36,107 nucleotides of DNA from Staphylococcus canis (GTDB lineage: Bacteria; Bacillota; Bacilli; Staphylococcales; Staphylococcaceae): NCBI RefSeq assembly GCF_016238445.1, contig NZ_JABANU010000023.1, positions 1-36,107 of the forward strand, written 5' to 3'. Positions 34,801 through 36,107 of this stretch are shown here, in pieces. The notes beneath the pieces are model-generated. The model was not told the origin of the DNA and searched no databases. It saw only the letters and a program-made list of their open reading frames with translations. Within the stretch, counting starts at the first letter, position 1; each line of letters begins with the position of its first letter. The position numbers and the translations under genes are program-made.

Positions 34801-35126
34801 TCCTCAGAAGGTTCGTTTATCTCCTGTAAACTTTGAATTTCTTCACTACTTGGATCTTCTGTTAAAGTATTTTTAGATTCAAGCTCGTTTGATTCTACAT
34901 TGCTTTCAGTTTCATTAGGTTGTGATTCATCTGAAGTTTCTTCTTTAATTGTTGTTTCAAGTTCAGTTTCTTCAGCTGCTTTAACGTCATTATTAATTCC
35001 AAAAATCAATGTGGAACCAATGAGTATTGATGCGGTGCCAACTGTAAAACGTCGGATAGAGTATTTATTTGCTCTATTCGGTAAAAAATCTAAACGATTA
35101 TTTTTTCGCTTTCTCTTTTCCATCAT
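31845..35126 (-). CDS. Cell-wall-anchored MSCRAMM/Sdr-type adhesin with Asp-Ala repeat stalk
   Basis: A 1093-residue surface protein. It has a YSIRR-type signal peptide ([16 protein letters not shown] at 22-37; likely cleavage after A50), an acidic Ser/Glu/Thr-rich N1-like region (51 to about 340), and a folded A region (about 365-670) with the Ig-like strands of the fibrinogen-binding adhesins. Two SdrD-type B repeats start at residues 681 and 793, each about 112 residues with [17 protein letters not shown] and [13 protein letters not shown] dipeptide stalk follows (about 907-1054), then LPETG at 1058-1062, a hydrophobic segment and RRRRKEDK. Sortase A should anchor it. The stalk is almost pure Asp-Ala with only four Asp-Ser units. 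It starts at the ATG ending at 35126, 7 nt after AAGGAG. The ligand is unknown. Confidence 0.9.
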   Translation of the reverse strand: MMEKRKRKNNRLDFLPNRANKYSIRRFTVGTASILIGSTLIFGINNDVKAAEETELETTIKEETSDESQPNETESNVESNELESKNTLTEDPSSEEIQSLQEINEPSEESQVPKEETVESNTPESSLEQPQVEQNNKIDEPSSEQDTTHNETSQLEKPSVEVSIEPESSNPVGHKEASEAQEPEASNKSQTFSEDLTSDKNTTQSSTGISKESNLHTPNTTETQKQNTTQSSPQVDSKEIDSTNHKVDDTTIDTLRNNVNTAQSNDEKLDYVKDYIDNNTNLDTANIDSMLTDLDIDFTDSRNQELLLTLVQDFVNEQNASNPNAVNLRSRNTALTNEDSIALFNAMTSNVQLLAAADSNATTGQDVSDQLIINNSNFTVDPDGNGIVKDSVDDQFHLNMNISVPDSVKAGDYFDVKYSDNITISQLNPNDKTNGGRPYLAPDGDKMTALAYITDNREAGYIRYTFTDYVDRYNNVSLNLEYNHQLNTAKVPKEGPQTFEYQIGNTTISDQANVQLGTYVENGNLNVGSRFNYVKDGKEYQQTFYVNPLKNQITNGKFHIFSPKNSVAQLTQDVSNIKIYKVPQGYELSKNFYPNVSELQDVTSNYQVAFTKQGKQADINFGNFSDAYVVVVTSETAPTTDSTASLIEFGILEDGTKKVEKGNGIQVVGGTGAGSGSVPTYKLGDYVWEDVDKDGIQGTDKNEKPIQGVEVILRNANKEEIARTTTDAQGYYEFTGLTNGNYEVEFIKPKGYEETLINQGQDTAKDSEASTVQVTIQDADNMTIDKGYYKPTYKLGDYVWEDVDKNGIQGTDENEKPIPGVEVILRDENGKEIKRTTTNAEGYYEFTDLTNGKYQVEFVKPEGYEEAPTNQGEDEAKDSNESVVNVTIQDADNMTIDKGYYEIDETDADADADADADADADADADADADSDADADADADADADADADADADADADADADADADADADADADADADADADADADADADADADADADADADADADADADADADADADADSDADADADADADADADADADADADSDADADADSDGDADKALPETGGQSNQNTTLFGSLLSALGLSYFVRRRRKEDK
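31960..32408 (-). repeat. Hexanucleotide GAY-GCN tandem repeat coding for Asp-Ala
   Basis: About 74 consecutive six-base units encode Asp-Ala, with codon variation at both third positions. Internal higher-order units of 18-24 bp recur (for example around 32080-32320). Four units read Asp-Ser, near 31977, 32007, 32069 and 32338. Such DNA expands and contracts readily. Confidence 0.9.
32414..33086 (-). repeat. Two SdrD_B-type repeats inside the adhesin gene
   Basis: Two direct repeats of 336 bp (starts at 33086 and 32750 on the minus strand) encode near-identical B domains. Both contain the D-x-D-x-DGIQG-type calcium-binding loop (DVDKDGIQG and DVDKNGIQG), expected to stiffen the stalk on calcium binding. 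Confidence 0.85.
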
Positions 35127-35166
35127 TTAAATTCTCCTTATATATAGTTGTAAAAATATTGTTCTA

Positions 35167-35194
35167 TATATACTATAATACACTTTACTTTCAA
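35167..35194 (-). promoter_or_regulatory. Putative promoter of the adhesin gene
   Basis: On the minus strand TTGAAA (35189-35194) and TATATA (35167-35172) are separated by 16 bp, about 40 bp before the start codon. Confidence 0.45.
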
Positions 35195-35981
35195 AAGTAA
35201 TAGATTTTTATATTTTTAAATGTTTTATCTATGAAAAAAACTTAAAAAAAGCGTGGTTATCGTTATTATATCTAATACCTGATTTTCTTATTTGTTCTTA
35301 TGCACATTTTTATAAAAGTAAATTACTTTCAAATGTGTAATAATAGTTCATAACTTATATTTACATGTTATAACACTTTAATTAAGATAAAAATAGAAAC
35401 TATTATATCAATAATCCATTAAGATATGTTAATATTTATTGACGTATCTTAATAGATTAATTATAGTGCATTTGCACTATTTAACAAATTGGGAACTTAC
35501 GCAAATACCTTTATTTAGTATCGAAAAATTTCGATTACCTGGAATTAAATAAGCATTTTAATAAACTTTTTGTAAAAGTCCTACTTTAAATTCAGACGCA
35601 CATATCGAATGTTTTTTACTTGCATGTTATTAACTATTTATAATTAAAAATCATATTATTAATCATTTTAAGAATGGTTGTATAGAAATATAAAAACGTA
35701 CCAAGTCACTAAAAATAGCAACTTAGTACGTTTTGTCGTCAACAACCGACGTTGACAAAGAGTCTCTCTAGCTCTTGTAATATTTATATAGTTTTCTAAC
35801 GTTTAATAGACCTAATCTAATCGGTTTAGATTTAACTAATCTTTTCCCTTAAAATTTCGCTTTCCTCAAACTTCTCGCTTTACTCATTTGATAGCAATAA
35901 GAAGCTGAACGAAGTTATTCTATGGTTTCACTTTTTTTAAATTCTTCACAAAATAAATCAATAATACTATAAATAGCAAAC
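35195..35981. other. AT-rich intergenic stretch without a recognised gene
   Basis: Nearly 800 bp between the adhesin promoter and the insertion element. I found no frame with a credible start and Shine-Dalgarno. It holds three inverted repeats: 35418-35453 (ATTAAGATA / TATCTTAAT), 35463-35480 (ATAGTGCA-TT-TGCACTAT) and the terminator-like 35693-35734. It could be upstream regulatory DNA of the adhesin or a decayed remnant of earlier insertions. Confidence 0.5.
35693..35734. terminator. Terminator-like hairpin in the right intergenic region
   Basis: AAAACGTACCAAGT (35693-35706) pairs with ACTTAGTACGTTTT (35721-35734) with one mismatch. A's and T's flank it, so it could work on either strand, but no gene ends nearby. 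Confidence 0.6.
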
Positions 35982-36107
35982 TGTACTGCACCCCAAAAGT
36001 TGAACCTACAAAATTCAACTTTTGGGGTGTTTAATTATGAATAAAAGTTATAGTTTAGATTTCAAACTTAAAATATTACAAGAATACAAAAGCGGGCAAC
36101 TTGGTTA
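35982..36107 (+). mobile_element. Left end of an IS3-family (IS150-like) insertion sequence
   Basis: The TGTACTGCACCCCAAAAGTT sequence beginning at 35982 resembles terminal repeats of the IS150 group. It is directly followed by a transposase OrfA start. A perfect inverted repeat (35989-36004 with 36014-36029, CACCCCAAAAGTTGAA and its complement) lies between the end and orfA. The other end is outside the window, so neither target duplication nor integrity can be judged. Confidence 0.75.
36037..36107 (+). CDS. Transposase OrfA, N-terminus only
   Basis: The frame from ATG 36037 reads MNKSYSLDFKLKILQEYKSGQLG and runs off the window. The YS-x-DFKLKILQEYKSG pattern is the start of the helix-turn-helix domain in OrfA of IS3/IS150-type elements, which binds the terminal repeats. 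Its ribosome site is weak, as is common for transposases, and the strong hairpin just upstream could limit read-in expression. Confidence 0.75.
   Translation, partial: MNKSYSLDFKLKILQEYKSGQLG

Noticed and set aside
35735..35765. Imperfect repeats around GTCAAC/GTTGAC as a possible attachment site
   Set aside because: No second copy was seen in the window and no integrase is near, so there is no support for integration.
35780..35960. Possible decayed coding remnant left of the IS end
   Set aside because: No frame longer than a few dozen codons or recognisable protein segment was found on either strand.

Overview
The window is chromosomal DNA of a Staphylococcus that is not S. aureus (a coagulase-negative species). 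The AT-rich base use, the order rhodanese-leuS-...-rot-...-putA-ribHBAED-...-sagB-...-sigS-transaldolase-crcB-crcB-...-metK/pckA-...-yidD-menC-menE, and protein sequences that read as divergent relatives of the S. aureus ones all point to this genus. I cannot fix the species. The only mobile DNA is the start of an IS3-family element at the right edge.

Layout. 1-3300: tail of a + strand gene, then a rhodanese-like gene and leuS on the minus strand behind a T-box leader. 3400-5015: a translationally coupled + strand pair, mnmL-mnmM (tRNA wobble-uridine modification). 5090-7990, minus strand: the virulence regulator Rot, an L-lactate dehydrogenase with a Rex-type operator, an alpha/beta hydrolase without a nucleophile serine, and a small membrane protein. 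8150-9265: proline dehydrogenase with a near-perfect cre site. 9336-13182: riboflavin operon (ribD-ribE-ribBA-ribH, transcribed leftward) behind an FMN riboswitch with an unusually long leader. 13357-16480: an FAD/NAD(P)-binding protein with a lysine-rich tail, an unlisted 26-residue membrane peptide, the membrane glucosaminidase SagB and a 74-residue protein. 16636-17601: ECF sigma factor sigS and the adjacent ecfX, which reads as ComK-like, preceded by an 18-bp perfect palindrome. 17722-21708: transaldolase, a small membrane protein, two tandem fluoride channel subunits, an aldo/keto reductase and a membrane-anchored NERD-like protein. 21801-24980: metK with SAM riboswitch, divergent from pckA with a cre-like site. 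25065-29018: alpha/beta hydrolase plus NUDIX pair, yidD, and menE-menC (menaquinone).

29257-36107 is the accessory part: a frameshifted acidic lipoprotein-like gene, a 541-residue protein of unknown function coupled to a 31-residue protein, a cell-wall-anchored MSCRAMM/Sdr-type surface protein whose stalk is Asp-Ala rather than Ser-Asp, about 850 bp of AT-rich non-coding DNA with several inverted repeats, and the left end of an IS3/IS150-type element.

Common threads are redox and carbon control (Rex box at ldh, cre sites at putA and pckA, menaquinone synthesis) and RNA-based control (T-box, FMN and SAM riboswitches). No rRNA, tRNA, CRISPR array or complete mobile element is present. The least explained parts are the sigS-ecfX control region, the rib leader, the 26-residue peptide, the 541/31-residue pair and the Asp-Ala surface protein.
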